A stretch of DNA of 64,000 bases. Origin: Asticcacaulis excentricus CB 48 (GTDB taxonomy: Bacteria; Pseudomonadota; Alphaproteobacteria; Caulobacterales; Caulobacteraceae). Location: assembly GCF_000175215.2 (NCBI RefSeq), contig NC_014816.1:1671001-1735000 (forward strand), written 5' to 3'. Made by a program: the position numbers and the translations under genes. Every line of letters begins with the position of its first letter. Position 1 is the stretch's first letter. The notes under the pieces are model-generated. The model was not told the origin of the DNA. It was given only the letters and a program-made list of their open reading frames with translations, and made no database searches. Of this stretch, positions 49,097-57,248 are shown piece by piece.

Positions 49097-50440
49097 TTAC
49101 GGTTTGGCGCTAACGTCAGCCGGAGTCTCTTCGGCGGCCTCCGTTGGGGCCTCTTCCCAGTCCGCGACCTCGACCTCATCCCGCTGCGCGCGCAGGCCTT
49201 CCGGCACCGATAGACGTTCCGGCGGCGGTTGCGGCGCATAGACGGGAATGTCATTCAGTTCATAGGAAAAAAAGATAGGCTGTGCCGTTGCCGGACGCAC
49301 TTCCGTCTCCACGGGCTCCGCGACAACCACCGCCTCCACTGCCTCAGCGGGGACGTGCGAATCGAACACCTCGGTAGCGGCGGGCAGGACCGGTTCGCTC
49401 ACCGTAACTTCGGCCACCGGGACCTCTGCCACAGATGAAATAACAGACGCGCTCGGTAGAGCCTCGGAGGGCAGGTTGAAGCTGACCTGCTCATCAAATT
49501 CGGCCCAGAAGGCGCGGCGATACGCGTCCATCTCCATCAGGATTTCATGATCAGCGCCCGCGATTTCGACGCAACGCCCCTTGGCCAGTTTCTTGACGAA
49601 GGCCTTGGTCGGCTGCTTCATCATCAGGCTATCGTCGCTGGAGATCACCACCGACACCGGCGTGCGCACCTTTTTCAGCACCTTGCCCTTATCCTTGAGC
49701 AGGGTATCGCCGATGCGCAGCGCAAACAAAAGCCAGCCCCAGGTCGGCGTCCCCACCGCCAGATGCGGGCAGGCAAACAGTTGCTCGCGCCACAGATTAT
49801 AGCGCGCTGCATCGTGGGTCAGGGCGTCTTCTTCGAAGGTGTGCTCAAACGGATCGTCAAACAGTTCCGGCACATATTCGCTGGCCTGACCGTGTTTGAC
49901 CTTCCAGTCGGTCTGGAACATCACCGACCACAGGGAGTGCTTGCCCGTCTTGATGCGCAGCATCGGATTGATGAAGACGGCCGCGCTGAACCGCTCCTCA
50001 CCACGCGTCAGGGTCGCCAGATTGAGCGCCGCCCCCATAGAATGGCCCAGCATCACCCACGGCTTGGGCGCGCGGTCCTCAAAGCCATCCAGCAGGCGTT
50101 GATAATCGTCGAGAAATTCGTCTTCGGAGCGCGCATGACCTTTCAGACGGTCGGGCAGCAAACGCGCCGATAACCCCTGCCCGCGCCAGTCGTGCACGAC
50201 CACACAAAACCGCCGCTCCAGAAGGTCAGTGACGACCTCATAATATTTTTCAATCGGCTCGGCCCGGCCGGGGCTGACGAAGACCGTGCCGCGCGCCGGT
50301 CCCTTCGGATGCCAGAAGCCCAGCCGCAGACGCAGCCCCCCCGCACCGCGGAACCATTCACCCACGCCCCCTTCGGGCGGCCGGTATTCCGGTATCGCCA
50401 TCAGCGGGGCCGCGGTGGACAGGGAAGCAATGCGTGTCAC
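49097..50440 (-). CDS. Alpha/beta hydrolase (lysophospholipase-like) with acidic tail
   Basis: A 447-residue protein. The hydrolase domain (about 25-320) has oxyanion loop VSPGRAEPIEKY, nucleophile Ser134 in LGHSMGAALN, Asp in ISSDDSLMM and His in GADHEILME, the set seen in monoglyceride lipase/lysophospholipases. After residue 320 comes a 125-residue tail rich in Val, Ala, Pro and Glu (repeated VAEPV/EVP units) that is probably disordered. There is no signal peptide, so it is likely cytoplasmic. The substrate is inferred only from the family. Confidence 0.88.
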   Translation of the reverse strand: MTRIASLSTAAPLMAIPEYRPPEGGVGEWFRGAGGLRLRLGFWHPKGPARGTVFVSPGRAEPIEKYYEVVTDLLERRFCVVVHDWRGQGLSARLLPDRLKGHARSEDEFLDDYQRLLDGFEDRAPKPWVMLGHSMGAALNLATLTRGEERFSAAVFINPMLRIKTGKHSLWSVMFQTDWKVKHGQASEYVPELFDDPFEHTFEEDALTHDAARYNLWREQLFACPHLAVGTPTWGWLLFALRIGDTLLKDKGKVLKKVRTPVSVVISSDDSLMMKQPTKAFVKKLAKGRCVEIAGADHEILMEMDAYRRAFWAEFDEQVSFNLPSEALPSASVISSVAEVPVAEVTVSEPVLPAATEVFDSHVPAEAVEAVVVAEPVETEVRPATAQPIFFSYELNDIPVYAPQPPPERLSVPEGLRAQRDEVEVADWEEAPTEAAEETPADVSAKP

Positions 50441-50463
50441 GGGTGCAGTCTCAAACAGGGTTG

Positions 50464-51348
50464 TCAGGCAGGCTTACGGAATTTCAGCGTCATCCGGTCG
50501 CTTTCGCCGATGGATTCATACAGTGTACCATCAAAATCCGGATTTGGCGGCTCTCCTCTGGGGGCCGTGAGGCGATAGGGCGGCAGGGTCCACACACCGA
50601 ACGGATGCGCCTTGTTATCCTTGGGGTTGGCGTTGATTTCCGACGCCTCCAGAAACTCAAAACCGGCCTCGGCCGCCAGTTGCTTGACGAAGGGTTCCTG
50701 CACATAACCATTGGTCGCCGCCGGGTCCTGCGCATTGCCGACATCGGCGCGGTGCTGCTCAACACCCAGCAGACCTCCGGGCTTAAGCGCCGAAAAGGCA
50801 TCGGCAAAAGCCTTTTCGGCCAAGCCCGCCGCCATCCAGTCGTGCAGCACCAGCAGGAACAAAACCGAATCAACGCTTTCGGCATCGGCCAGCGCCCCGG
50901 TCTGCGGCCCGAAGGCGGAAAAACCCAGTTCACCATAAAGTTTGGGATCGGCGGTGAAGCGGCGGCGATATTCGGCGGTCAGGGTGGCCGCTTCGGGGGC
51001 CGTGGCCTCGTTCTCGATCAGGGCGGCGACATAGCGTCCCTTGCCGCGCGCCAGCCACGGCGCCAGAATATCGGTCATATAGCCGGCACCGGGCCACATA
51101 TCGATGACCGTATCACGCGGCTTGATCTCGAAAAACTCCAGCGTTTCGATGGGGTGGCGAAACTTGTCACGCTGACGGTCGATGTCGTTGCGCCACTTGC
51201 CCCCCACGGCCCACGGCAGAGTGCCCTCTTGCGCAGCGCCATTGGTCGCTGTGGACTCGCTCTTGCGGCCACATGCGGTAAGCCCCGTGATGGCCAGAGC
51301 CGACGCAGCCAACCCCAGACGCATCATACCGCGCCGGTCGAAACTCAT
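50464..51348 (-). CDS. Exported methyltransferase-fold lipoprotein
   Basis: A 294-residue protein with a signal peptide ending in lipobox LTAC (Cys near residue 26), followed by a class I methyltransferase-like domain: VIDMWPGAGYMTDILAPWL (motif I), VAALIENEA (motif II), and VDSVLFLLVLHDWM, then ALKPGGLLGVEQHRA. SAM is not expected outside the cytoplasm, so the fold may have a new role or the signal may be a membrane anchor facing in. ATG 51348 starts with a twin-Arg MSFDRRGMMRLG, so Tat export is possible. It is a known but unexplained family. Confidence 0.83.
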   Translation of the reverse strand: MSFDRRGMMRLGLAASALAITGLTACGRKSESTATNGAAQEGTLPWAVGGKWRNDIDRQRDKFRHPIETLEFFEIKPRDTVIDMWPGAGYMTDILAPWLARGKGRYVAALIENEATAPEAATLTAEYRRRFTADPKLYGELGFSAFGPQTGALADAESVDSVLFLLVLHDWMAAGLAEKAFADAFSALKPGGLLGVEQHRADVGNAQDPAATNGYVQEPFVKQLAAEAGFEFLEASEINANPKDNKAHPFGVWTLPPYRLTAPRGEPPNPDFDGTLYESIGESDRMTLKFRKPA

Positions 51349-51476
51349 TTTGGAATGGTCACGCGCCAATAGGCTACCCGGATGAACTCGTTTCAATCTG
51401 AGAAAACCTAAAGCGGTTTCCCCGCCCTGTGAAGCCTCTTGCAGGACAAAAGCACCAACAAGAGACAAAGGGCTGA

Positions 51477-51962
51477 TCAGGCCTCGCCTTCGATTTCCTT
51501 CATGGCACTTTGCAGGTAGTTGGGCTCACCCATCAGACGGATCAGACCAATCTGCGTTTCCAGCCAGTCGATATGGTGTTCGGTATCGGCTAGAATCTGG
51601 CGCAGCAGGTCGCGGCTGACGTAATCCTGCACGTCTTCGCATTGCTTGATGCCGGACACGAGTACGCCGTGGCCGCGCGTTTCCACCGACAGATCAGCAG
51701 TCAGACACTCGGTGATGGTTTCACCGATCTTCAGCTTGTGCAGGTCCTGAAGATTGGGCAGCCCCTCCAGAAAGAAGATGCGCTTGATCAGCAGATCAGC
51801 GTGCTTCATCTCCTCGATGGATTCCTGATAGACGATACGGCCCAGATGCGTCAGGCCCCAGTTTTCCAGCATACGCGCATGGAGAAAATACTGGTTGATC
51901 GCCGTCAGCTCATTGGTGAGGACGATATTGAGAAGCTTGATAATCGCCGGATTGCCCTGCAT
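51477..51962 (-). CDS. bfr: Bacterioferritin
   Basis: A 161-residue iron-storage subunit (24-mer with b-type heme). Ferroxidase and heme residues are visible: E18, E51, H54, E94 and H130, with heme Met52. Position 127, Glu in E. coli Bfr as I recall it, is Thr here with Glu at 128. The GLTHLGRIVYQESIEEMKHAD core is typical. It lies 47 bases after bfd in one operon, probably under the Fur-like box upstream of bfd. Confidence 0.95.
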   Translation of the reverse strand: MQGNPAIIKLLNIVLTNELTAINQYFLHARMLENWGLTHLGRIVYQESIEEMKHADLLIKRIFFLEGLPNLQDLHKLKIGETITECLTADLSVETRGHGVLVSGIKQCEDVQDYVSRDLLRQILADTEHHIDWLETQIGLIRLMGEPNYLQSAMKEIEGEA

Positions 51963-52009
51963 GGCCGCACTCCTGAGGTTGACGGTTGTGGCAGGGCCGA
52001 AAACGCCGT

Positions 52010-52195
52010 CTATTCAGCCGCCAGCCGTACGGTGGCGCTAACGTCTTCGATCATCTGCCGGATGTCGCAGACGCATTTGGCGCATTGCGGGCGGGTCTGG
52101 CAATGGTTGAAGACGGCTTTTACCGTGGTTGCCCCCGATAAAATGGCCTTCTGCGCGTCTCTTTCGCGGATAGCGTTACAATTGCAAACGTACAC
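52010..52195 (-). CDS. bfd: Bacterioferritin-associated ferredoxin
   Basis: A 61-residue [2Fe-2S] protein that supplies electrons to release iron from bacterioferritin. The cluster Cys are in YVCNCNAIRERD and QCAKCVC. The start is decided by homology: GTG at 52195 gives MYVCNCNAI, the family start, and leaves the Fur-like box outside the gene. A longer frame to the ATG at 52243 would add unrelated residues. It precedes bfr. Confidence 0.88.
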   Translation of the reverse strand: MYVCNCNAIRERDAQKAILSGATTVKAVFNHCQTRPQCAKCVCDIRQMIEDVSATVRLAAE

Positions 52196-52255
52196 GAGGG
52201 AGCCTGTGAGTCCACCATTCTGAGAATGCGTCTCAGATAGCATCGCTCACATTCA

Positions 52256-52274
52256 ATTGCAAGTCACTCGCAAT
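52256..52274. promoter_or_regulatory. Fur-like box upstream of bfd
   Basis: ATTGCAAGTCACTCGCAAT: 9-1-9 palindrome with one mismatch, matching the AATGCGA-type Fur site of Caulobacter relatives. A second inverted repeat, TGAGA-ATGCG-TCTCA, lies at 52221-52235. Both are upstream of the bfd GTG, so iron control is likely. Confidence 0.6.
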
Positions 52275-52310
52275 GCGGTTCGCACAAAAATGCGAGGCTT
52301 CTTGAGAAGC

Positions 52311-52547
52311 TCAGGCCTGTTCCTTAAAGGTCACGGCGACGCCGCGCTTTTTGAAATAGGACTGCATCAGCTTGCGGCCCGCGCGATTGTTCTGCGCCAG
52401 ACGCGACGGCTCCACGACCGCCTCCTTTTGACCCTCTGCCGCCAGAGCTGCCTTCAGAGCGGCAATGTGCGTGTCCAGTTGCGCATTATCGTCGATCAGC
52501 GACGTATAGACGTTTTCGAGCGCTTCAGTGACAGTCAGGGTGGTCAA
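52311..52547 (-). CDS. Small hypothetical protein, helical
   Basis: A 78-residue protein with a TTG start and GGAG upstream. The first 45 residues form an amphipathic helix pattern (VTEALENVYTSLIDDNAQLDTHIAALKAALAAE), followed by a basic RLAQNNRAGRKLMQSYFKKRG end. No signal or membrane part and no known family. Its position upstream of the Fur box and bfd might be coincidental. Confidence 0.6.
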   Translation of the reverse strand: MTTLTVTEALENVYTSLIDDNAQLDTHIAALKAALAAEGQKEAVVEPSRLAQNNRAGRKLMQSYFKKRGVAVTFKEQA

Positions 52548-52707
52548 AAGGAAACTCCATTATTCGCCGCTCGTCTGCATTAAACGCAGTCAGAGCGGCC
52601 TTCATCAGAAAGCCGCTCTAGCAGAAGGCCCCGGCCCTATCAAGCCGCAGCCCAAAACAGGAAAATAGCGGATGTCGCAACGGGGCGACATCCGCCAGGC
52701 CCGACCG

Positions 52708-55092
52708 TCACGCCACGGTCAGGGTAGTCGTTTTCAGGTCGCGGCTGTTAGGGCCGACCATAATGGTGAAGGTGCCGGCTTCGACGACGCGCTTCATATC
52801 GGTGTCGAAGAAGGCGAGATCGGCCGGGGTGATTTCCAGCGTTACTGTCGTCTTCGCACCCGGTTCCAGCGTTACGCGCTTGAAGCCCTTAAGCTCCTTA
52901 ATCGGGCGCGTAACTGACGAATAGTCGTCGCGGATATAGAGCTGCACCACTTCGTCACCCTTCAGTTTGCCCGTGTTGGTCACATCGATCGAAACGGTCA
53001 GGCTTTCGCTGGCGGCAATCGTGGCCTTCGAAAGTCGCGGCGCCGAAATGTCGAAGGTGGTATAGCTAAGGCCGAAACCGAACGGATAGAGCGGTGTGAC
53101 GTCCCCATCCAGATAGCCGCGACGCGCCGTCGGCTTGTGGTTATAGAAGACCGGCAACTGACCGACGCTGCGGGCGAAAGTGATGGGCAGCTTACCGCCC
53201 GGATTGGCGCGCCCAAACAACAGGTCGACAGCGGCATGGCCCGTCTCCTGCCCCAGATACCAGCCTTCGATGATGGCATCCGCCTTGTCCTGAAGCAGGT
53301 TGATCGACAATGGGCGGCCATTCAACAGGAAGACCACTGTCGGCTTTTTGAGCGCAAAAATGGCGGCTGCCAGATCGTTCTGCTGTCCGATCAGATCCAG
53401 CGATTCGCGGTCACCGAGGTGATTGTCGGCCCAGGCTTCGCGCGATGTTTGCTCATTATCGCCCAGCACCATGACGATGGTGTCGGCAGATTTGGCGGCT
53501 TCAACGGCCTCAGCGATCAATTTGGCATTGACGGCCGGATCGACGAACTTCACCTCGTCAGCCGCCCAGTCGCGCTTTTCGGTCAAACGAATGGCCTCAC
53601 GGTATTCCAGCGTGAAGCCTTGCGCCTTGGCTTCCTTTTCCAGCCCTTCATGAATGGACACGACGTGACGAGGGACTTCCGAGTAGCCACCGATAGGTGT
53701 GTCCTTGGCGTGCGTGCCAAGCAACAATAGCTTGCCGACCTTTTTGCCATCAAGTGGCAGGACGCCGTTATTCTTCAGCAGCACCGCCGAGCGCACCGCG
53801 GCTTCGCGGGCCAAGGCAATGGCATCGGGCGTCGCTGTCAGCTTGTCGGCCTGCTTGGCATCGACATAGGGGTTTTCGAATAGGCCACCGAGGAATTTCA
53901 GCTCCAGAATGCGATGAACGATGGCGTCGATCTCAGCCTCTGAGACGCGCCCCGACTGTACCAGCTTGATCAAGTTCGGATAGGCTTCGCCGTCCGGCGT
54001 CTCGATATCCACCCCGGCCTTGACGGCGCGATAGGCGGCCTCGGTCATGTCTGGCACCAGATGGTGACGGCTGATCATCTCCTTGATAGCGAAATAGTCG
54101 GATACCAGCACGCCCTTAAAGCCCCACTCGCCGCGCAGAACCGTGTCGAGCAGCCACTTGTTGGCGTGCGACGGGACGCCGTCGATTTCGTTATAAGATG
54201 GCATGACCGCCGCGATCGGGGTTTCCTTCACGATCTTTTCAAACGGGGGGAAGAAGACTTCACGCAGGGTGCGCTCAGAAATTGGTGCTGGCCCAACATT
54301 GGTGCCGTTTTCTGGCTGACCGTGGCCGGTCATATGCTTGAGCGTGGCAAACACCTTGTCCTTGGCCAGCTTGCGGTCCGTACCGGAGAAACCCAGTACC
54401 GCCGCCTTGCCCATCACACCCATCAGGTGGGTGTCCTCTCCATAGGTTTCTTCGACCCGCCCCCAGCGCGGCTCCCTGCAGACATCGACCACCGGCGCCA
54501 GTGCCAGATTGGCCCCTCGGGCCCTCATTTCCTTGGCACACACGGAAAACACCTTCTCGACCAGTTGCGGATCGAAACTCGACGCCAGACCAATGGCCTG
54601 GGGGAAGGAGGTGGAGTCGCGCGCCACGTAGCCGTGCAGGCTTTCCTCATGCATGAACATCGGGATGCCGAGACGGGTCTTTTCCACGGCCCACTTCTGC
54701 GCGGCATTGATATAGACGGCGGTTTCCAGTGGATTGCGATTGATTACGCCGACATCTGCACCAGCATTGGCCTGCGTATTTTCGACACCACGGCGGTCGC
54801 TTGGGCGCGCAATCATGCCGAGACCGTGGGGGAAAGCTTCGCTGGCCTTTTTGGGGTCAAAATCGCCTTTTTCGTTTTGAATCTTGCCCTTTTGCAGCCA
54901 GATACACATCATCTGCGCGACCTTTTCCTCCAGCGTCATGCGCTTGAGCAGGTCAGTTGTGCGGGCTTCGACCGAGGCCGAGGCGTCCTTATACAGAGGC
55001 TTGTCCGTCGCAGCGTGCGAGGCGGCCGAAACCGCCAGAGCGGTAGCGCTCACACCGGCAGCAAAATGGCGTCGGTTCAGTTGCAAAGTCAT
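52708..55092 (-). CDS. GH3 family beta-glycosidase (probable xylosidase/glucosidase)
   Basis: A 794-residue exported enzyme. The signal peptide starts RRHFAAGVSATALAVSAASHA (twin Arg). The GH3 N-terminal barrel (about 40-390) has nucleophile Asp near 332 in VLVSDYFAIKEM. The C-terminal GH3 domain (about 415-650) holds the second catalytic region, and a fibronectin-III-like domain ends the protein (about 700-794). It would release sugars from beta-linked oligosaccharides in the periplasm. A XylR-like operator (55275-55288) upstream points to xylose-type control, which favours a xylosidase; that is inference. Confidence 0.93.
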   Translation of the reverse strand: MTLQLNRRHFAAGVSATALAVSAASHAATDKPLYKDASASVEARTTDLLKRMTLEEKVAQMMCIWLQKGKIQNEKGDFDPKKASEAFPHGLGMIARPSDRRGVENTQANAGADVGVINRNPLETAVYINAAQKWAVEKTRLGIPMFMHEESLHGYVARDSTSFPQAIGLASSFDPQLVEKVFSVCAKEMRARGANLALAPVVDVCREPRWGRVEETYGEDTHLMGVMGKAAVLGFSGTDRKLAKDKVFATLKHMTGHGQPENGTNVGPAPISERTLREVFFPPFEKIVKETPIAAVMPSYNEIDGVPSHANKWLLDTVLRGEWGFKGVLVSDYFAIKEMISRHHLVPDMTEAAYRAVKAGVDIETPDGEAYPNLIKLVQSGRVSEAEIDAIVHRILELKFLGGLFENPYVDAKQADKLTATPDAIALAREAAVRSAVLLKNNGVLPLDGKKVGKLLLLGTHAKDTPIGGYSEVPRHVVSIHEGLEKEAKAQGFTLEYREAIRLTEKRDWAADEVKFVDPAVNAKLIAEAVEAAKSADTIVMVLGDNEQTSREAWADNHLGDRESLDLIGQQNDLAAAIFALKKPTVVFLLNGRPLSINLLQDKADAIIEGWYLGQETGHAAVDLLFGRANPGGKLPITFARSVGQLPVFYNHKPTARRGYLDGDVTPLYPFGFGLSYTTFDISAPRLSKATIAASESLTVSIDVTNTGKLKGDEVVQLYIRDDYSSVTRPIKELKGFKRVTLEPGAKTTVTLEITPADLAFFDTDMKRVVEAGTFTIMVGPNSRDLKTTTLTVA

Positions 55093-55274
55093 AACTTTTC
55101 TCCCTGTGGTCGTCGCGGGACGCATCCCGTTTCACATTCCGATTAACCGTTTTGTGTGACCGCACACGTTCCACACCGCGGTTATATTTTTGCGACGCAC
55201 GCGGATTACACCCCGTCGTCGCTGTTTATTGACGACTTGCATAGCCGATATACTGGGCCTTGGAAAGGGGCTAA

Positions 55275-55288
55275 TGATAGCGCTACCA
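55275..55288. promoter_or_regulatory. LacI/XylR-type operator upstream of the GH3 gene
   Basis: TGATAGCGCTACCA: imperfect palindrome centred on AGCGCT, one base from the XylR operator form TGTTAGCGCTACCA that I recall from Caulobacter xylose promoters. It lies 183 bp upstream of the GH3 start. A LacI-family repressor elsewhere in the genome is expected. Confidence 0.6.
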
Positions 55289-55340
55289 GATCGTTTGCGC
55301 ACGGTATCGATTGCAGCCGACGCGTCAAATGCGGCACATG

Positions 55341-55382
55341 AAAAAGGCGGCACCGTTCACGGGGAACGATGCCGCCTTTTTT
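55341..55382. terminator. Long bidirectional terminator hairpin
   Basis: AAAAAGGCGGCA (55341-55352) pairs with TGCCGCCTTTTTT (55370-55382), with an inner CGTTC/GAACG stem. It lies between the GH3 promoter region and the ompW terminator. Confidence 0.8.
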
Positions 55383-55392
55383 ATCGCGCATA

Positions 55393-55436
55393 GAAAAAAT
55401 AACGGCGGACAGCACAACCCGCAAGGCTGTCCGCCG
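55393..55436 (-). terminator. Terminator after the OmpW gene
   Basis: On the minus strand, stem CGGCGGACAGC / GCTGTCCGCCG (55403-55413, 55426-55436) is followed by a T-rich tail (plus-strand A-run 55394-55399). It lies about 50 bases beyond the stop. Confidence 0.88.
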
Positions 55437-55487
55437 CTACCTGAAACCCTCAGCCCTGTCCGAGGAGACAGAGCCAGAAGGTCAGAT

Positions 55488-56135
55488 TTAGAACCGATAG
55501 GCCAGACCGACCGAGGCGACGACCGGGTTGAGATCGACCTTGGACTTCAGCGCACCGTCATTGATCTTGGCATCGGTGTTGAACCACACCTTCTTCACGT
55601 CGGCATTGAGCGACCAGTTGCCTTTTAGGGCGATATCTACACCGCCCTGCAGCGCATAGCCCAAACCATCATCTAGCTTCACCTTGAAGCCGTTATAGTC
55701 CTTACTGTTGTAGAAGATCATGGCGTTGACGCCCGCACCCACATAAGGGCTGACGCGGCCCTTAGGGTTGAAGTGATACTGAGCCGCAATTACCGGCGGG
55801 AGGACGCGCGTCGCATGCACCTTCACATCAGTTGTGCCGCCCACGGCGCGTACTTCGTGCTTGGACGTGCCCAGAATAGCCTCAACGGCGATATGATCAG
55901 TGAAGAAATAGGTGAAGCCGAGGCTGGGGATGGTGTCGTCCTTCACCTTGACGTCCAAACCACTATCGACGCCGGCGGCTGTCTTGATGTCGCCTTTTTC
56001 GTCAGGGGCGACGCTGGTAATGCGGGTGGTTACGATGAACTGCCCCTTGGCCTTTGGCTTGAAGTCCTGCGCCGACGCGCCGTTGGCAAGGCCCATAACC
56101 AGCAGGCTGGCACCGATCAGATAAGCGATTTTCAT
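55488..56135 (-). CDS. OmpW-family outer-membrane protein
   Basis: A 215-residue eight-strand beta-barrel precursor with a signal peptide (about 1-22, cut after ASA). OmpW features: the early GQFIVTTRITSVAPDEKG, the LGFTYFFTDHIAVEAILGTSKHEV strand, VSPYVGAGVNAM, and a terminal aromatic VGLAYRF. Such barrels pass small hydrophobic molecules. ATG 56135 has GAGGAG 8 bases upstream. A terminator follows. Confidence 0.92.
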   Translation of the reverse strand: MKIAYLIGASLLVMGLANGASAQDFKPKAKGQFIVTTRITSVAPDEKGDIKTAAGVDSGLDVKVKDDTIPSLGFTYFFTDHIAVEAILGTSKHEVRAVGGTTDVKVHATRVLPPVIAAQYHFNPKGRVSPYVGAGVNAMIFYNSKDYNGFKVKLDDGLGYALQGGVDIALKGNWSLNADVKKVWFNTDAKINDGALKSKVDLNPVVASVGLAYRF

Positions 56136-56349
56136 GGCGAATACTCCTCTTCGTGCGTTTCGCTTCGAAGGTGGGTTTAACCGCCCGCCGCATATCTGTG
56201 ACCTGCGCATTCCGCCGCGCGTCAGCCTGCCTCAGGGACCGGACGCCGCGCGACAAAAAACCACATTTATTACATGGATATTAGGTGATTGCGACGACCG
56301 TTCAAGGATTGTATGACCTTCACACCAGCAGCTTACTAAAGGCAAACTC

Positions 56350-56661
56350 ATGTCCGTTCGTAATCTTACGCCCGCAGAAGTTCAGGCCGCTCTCGACAGC
56401 GGGGCAATCCATCTGATCGATGTACGCGAAGTGTATGAATATGAGCGGGTCCACGTCCCCGGCAGCGTCAACCTCCCCTTGTCCACCTTCCATCCGGCCG
56501 AACTGCCACAGGACGCCAAGGAGATCATTTTCATGTGCGCCGGAGGGGTCCGATCGCTACGTGCCATTGAGGCGGCGCAAGCCTTCGGCCTCACTGCAGA
56601 CTCGCATCTGGCCCCCGGCATCAATGGCTGGATCGCCGAGGGCCTCCCGGTTGAGGCATAA
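56350..56661 (+). CDS. Rhodanese-like sulfurtransferase
   Basis: A 103-residue single rhodanese domain. The active-site loop MCAGGVRS carries Cys63, and the IDVREVYEYERVHVPGSVNLPLS motif is standard. It may carry persulfide sulfur in the cytoplasm. A terminator follows at once, so it is monocistronic. A sulfur-related YezD protein lies 3 kb downstream, but no direct link is shown. Confidence 0.92.
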   Translation: MSVRNLTPAEVQAALDSGAIHLIDVREVYEYERVHVPGSVNLPLSTFHPAELPQDAKEIIFMCAGGVRSLRAIEAAQAFGLTADSHLAPGINGWIAEGLPVEA

Positions 56662-56662
56662 T

Positions 56663-56699
56663 AAAAGGCCTTTTCCGCTTAAATCGGACAAGGCCTTTT
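56663..56699 (+). terminator. Terminator after the rhodanese gene
   Basis: AAAAGGCCTT / AAGGCCTTTT (56663-56672, 56690-56699) with A/T flanks, able to act both ways. The end of the EF-hand pseudogene touches it. Confidence 0.88.
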
Positions 56700-57050
56700 A
56701 AAAACTACAGATCGGAGCCGGTATCAAACCGTCTGCATTGCCATCCCTCGTCTCTATTTCCGCGATACGCTTGACCGTCTTGGGATCATCGGGCGGTTCT
56801 ATTGCGAAATAGAACTTTTCATTCTCATCCTTGTTCAGCGCTTAATCGCCATTGGCGTCGACGCGTTTGGACGGTGGCAACCTGTCAGGCACCCATTCGT
56901 CGGGGCTCAGCTTGCTATCGCCATCCTTGCCCATCCTGGTCAGATCGCCCGTTGGTTAGGTAAGGCCTGAGCCGATAGGGTCATGATCAGCACCATGGTC
57001 GTCAACGGCGAAGCGCACTCAAACACAATGAAACGCGTACGCTTGAGCAT
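56698..57050 (-). pseudogene. Decayed EF-hand protein gene
   Basis: Minus-strand reading from ATG 57050 (GGGAGGAC upstream) gives a signal-like MLKRTRFIVFECASPLTTMVL segment and stops at 56940-56942. In the -1 frame the text resumes with GKDGDSKLSPDEW, an EF-hand loop, then VDANGD followed by TAA (56842-56844) where Gly is expected, and ALNKDE after it. A third loop-like DGNADGLI follows, and the frame ends at 56698. Three calcium-loop motifs in order show a former secreted EF-hand protein, now broken by one frameshift and one stop. Sequencing error could explain the shift but hardly both. Confidence 0.7.
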
Positions 57051-57202
57051 ATGTCCTCCCCGTCTGATCTATGCACCACTGCATTCCTTGCCAGCGGCAG
57101 GGCCGCCGAGAGAAAGCGATCGGTTTTTTGAGCAATGTCTATGTTTTCGATCAATCTTTCGCGGTTAAAGGACGCTGTGTGAAAGATGCCGCATTCGGAG
57201 AA

Positions 57203-57238
57203 CCGGATCGCGTGAGCTGCAACGTTTACGCGATCCGG
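57203..57238 (-). terminator. Hairpin after the second TonB receptor gene
   Basis: CCGGATCGCGT (57203-57213) and ACGCGATCCGG (57228-57238) form a perfect 11-bp stem just 10 bases beyond the stop. The T tail is poor, so termination is likely but not certain. Confidence 0.6.
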
Positions 57239-57248
57239 AACATAGGGT

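Noticed and set aside
52590..52616. AGAGCGGC/GCCGCTCT hairpin after the GH3 gene as a terminator
   Set aside because: It could end GH3 transcripts, but there is no T tail on the minus strand; not supported enough to list.
54061..55146. 361-codon plus-strand open frame inside the GH3 gene
   Set aside because: Antisense to an enzyme with clear catalytic motifs; no similarity to a known family.
55156..55393. Short overlapping frames between the GH3 and OmpW genes
   Set aside because: They run through the operator and terminator hairpins and show no coding character.
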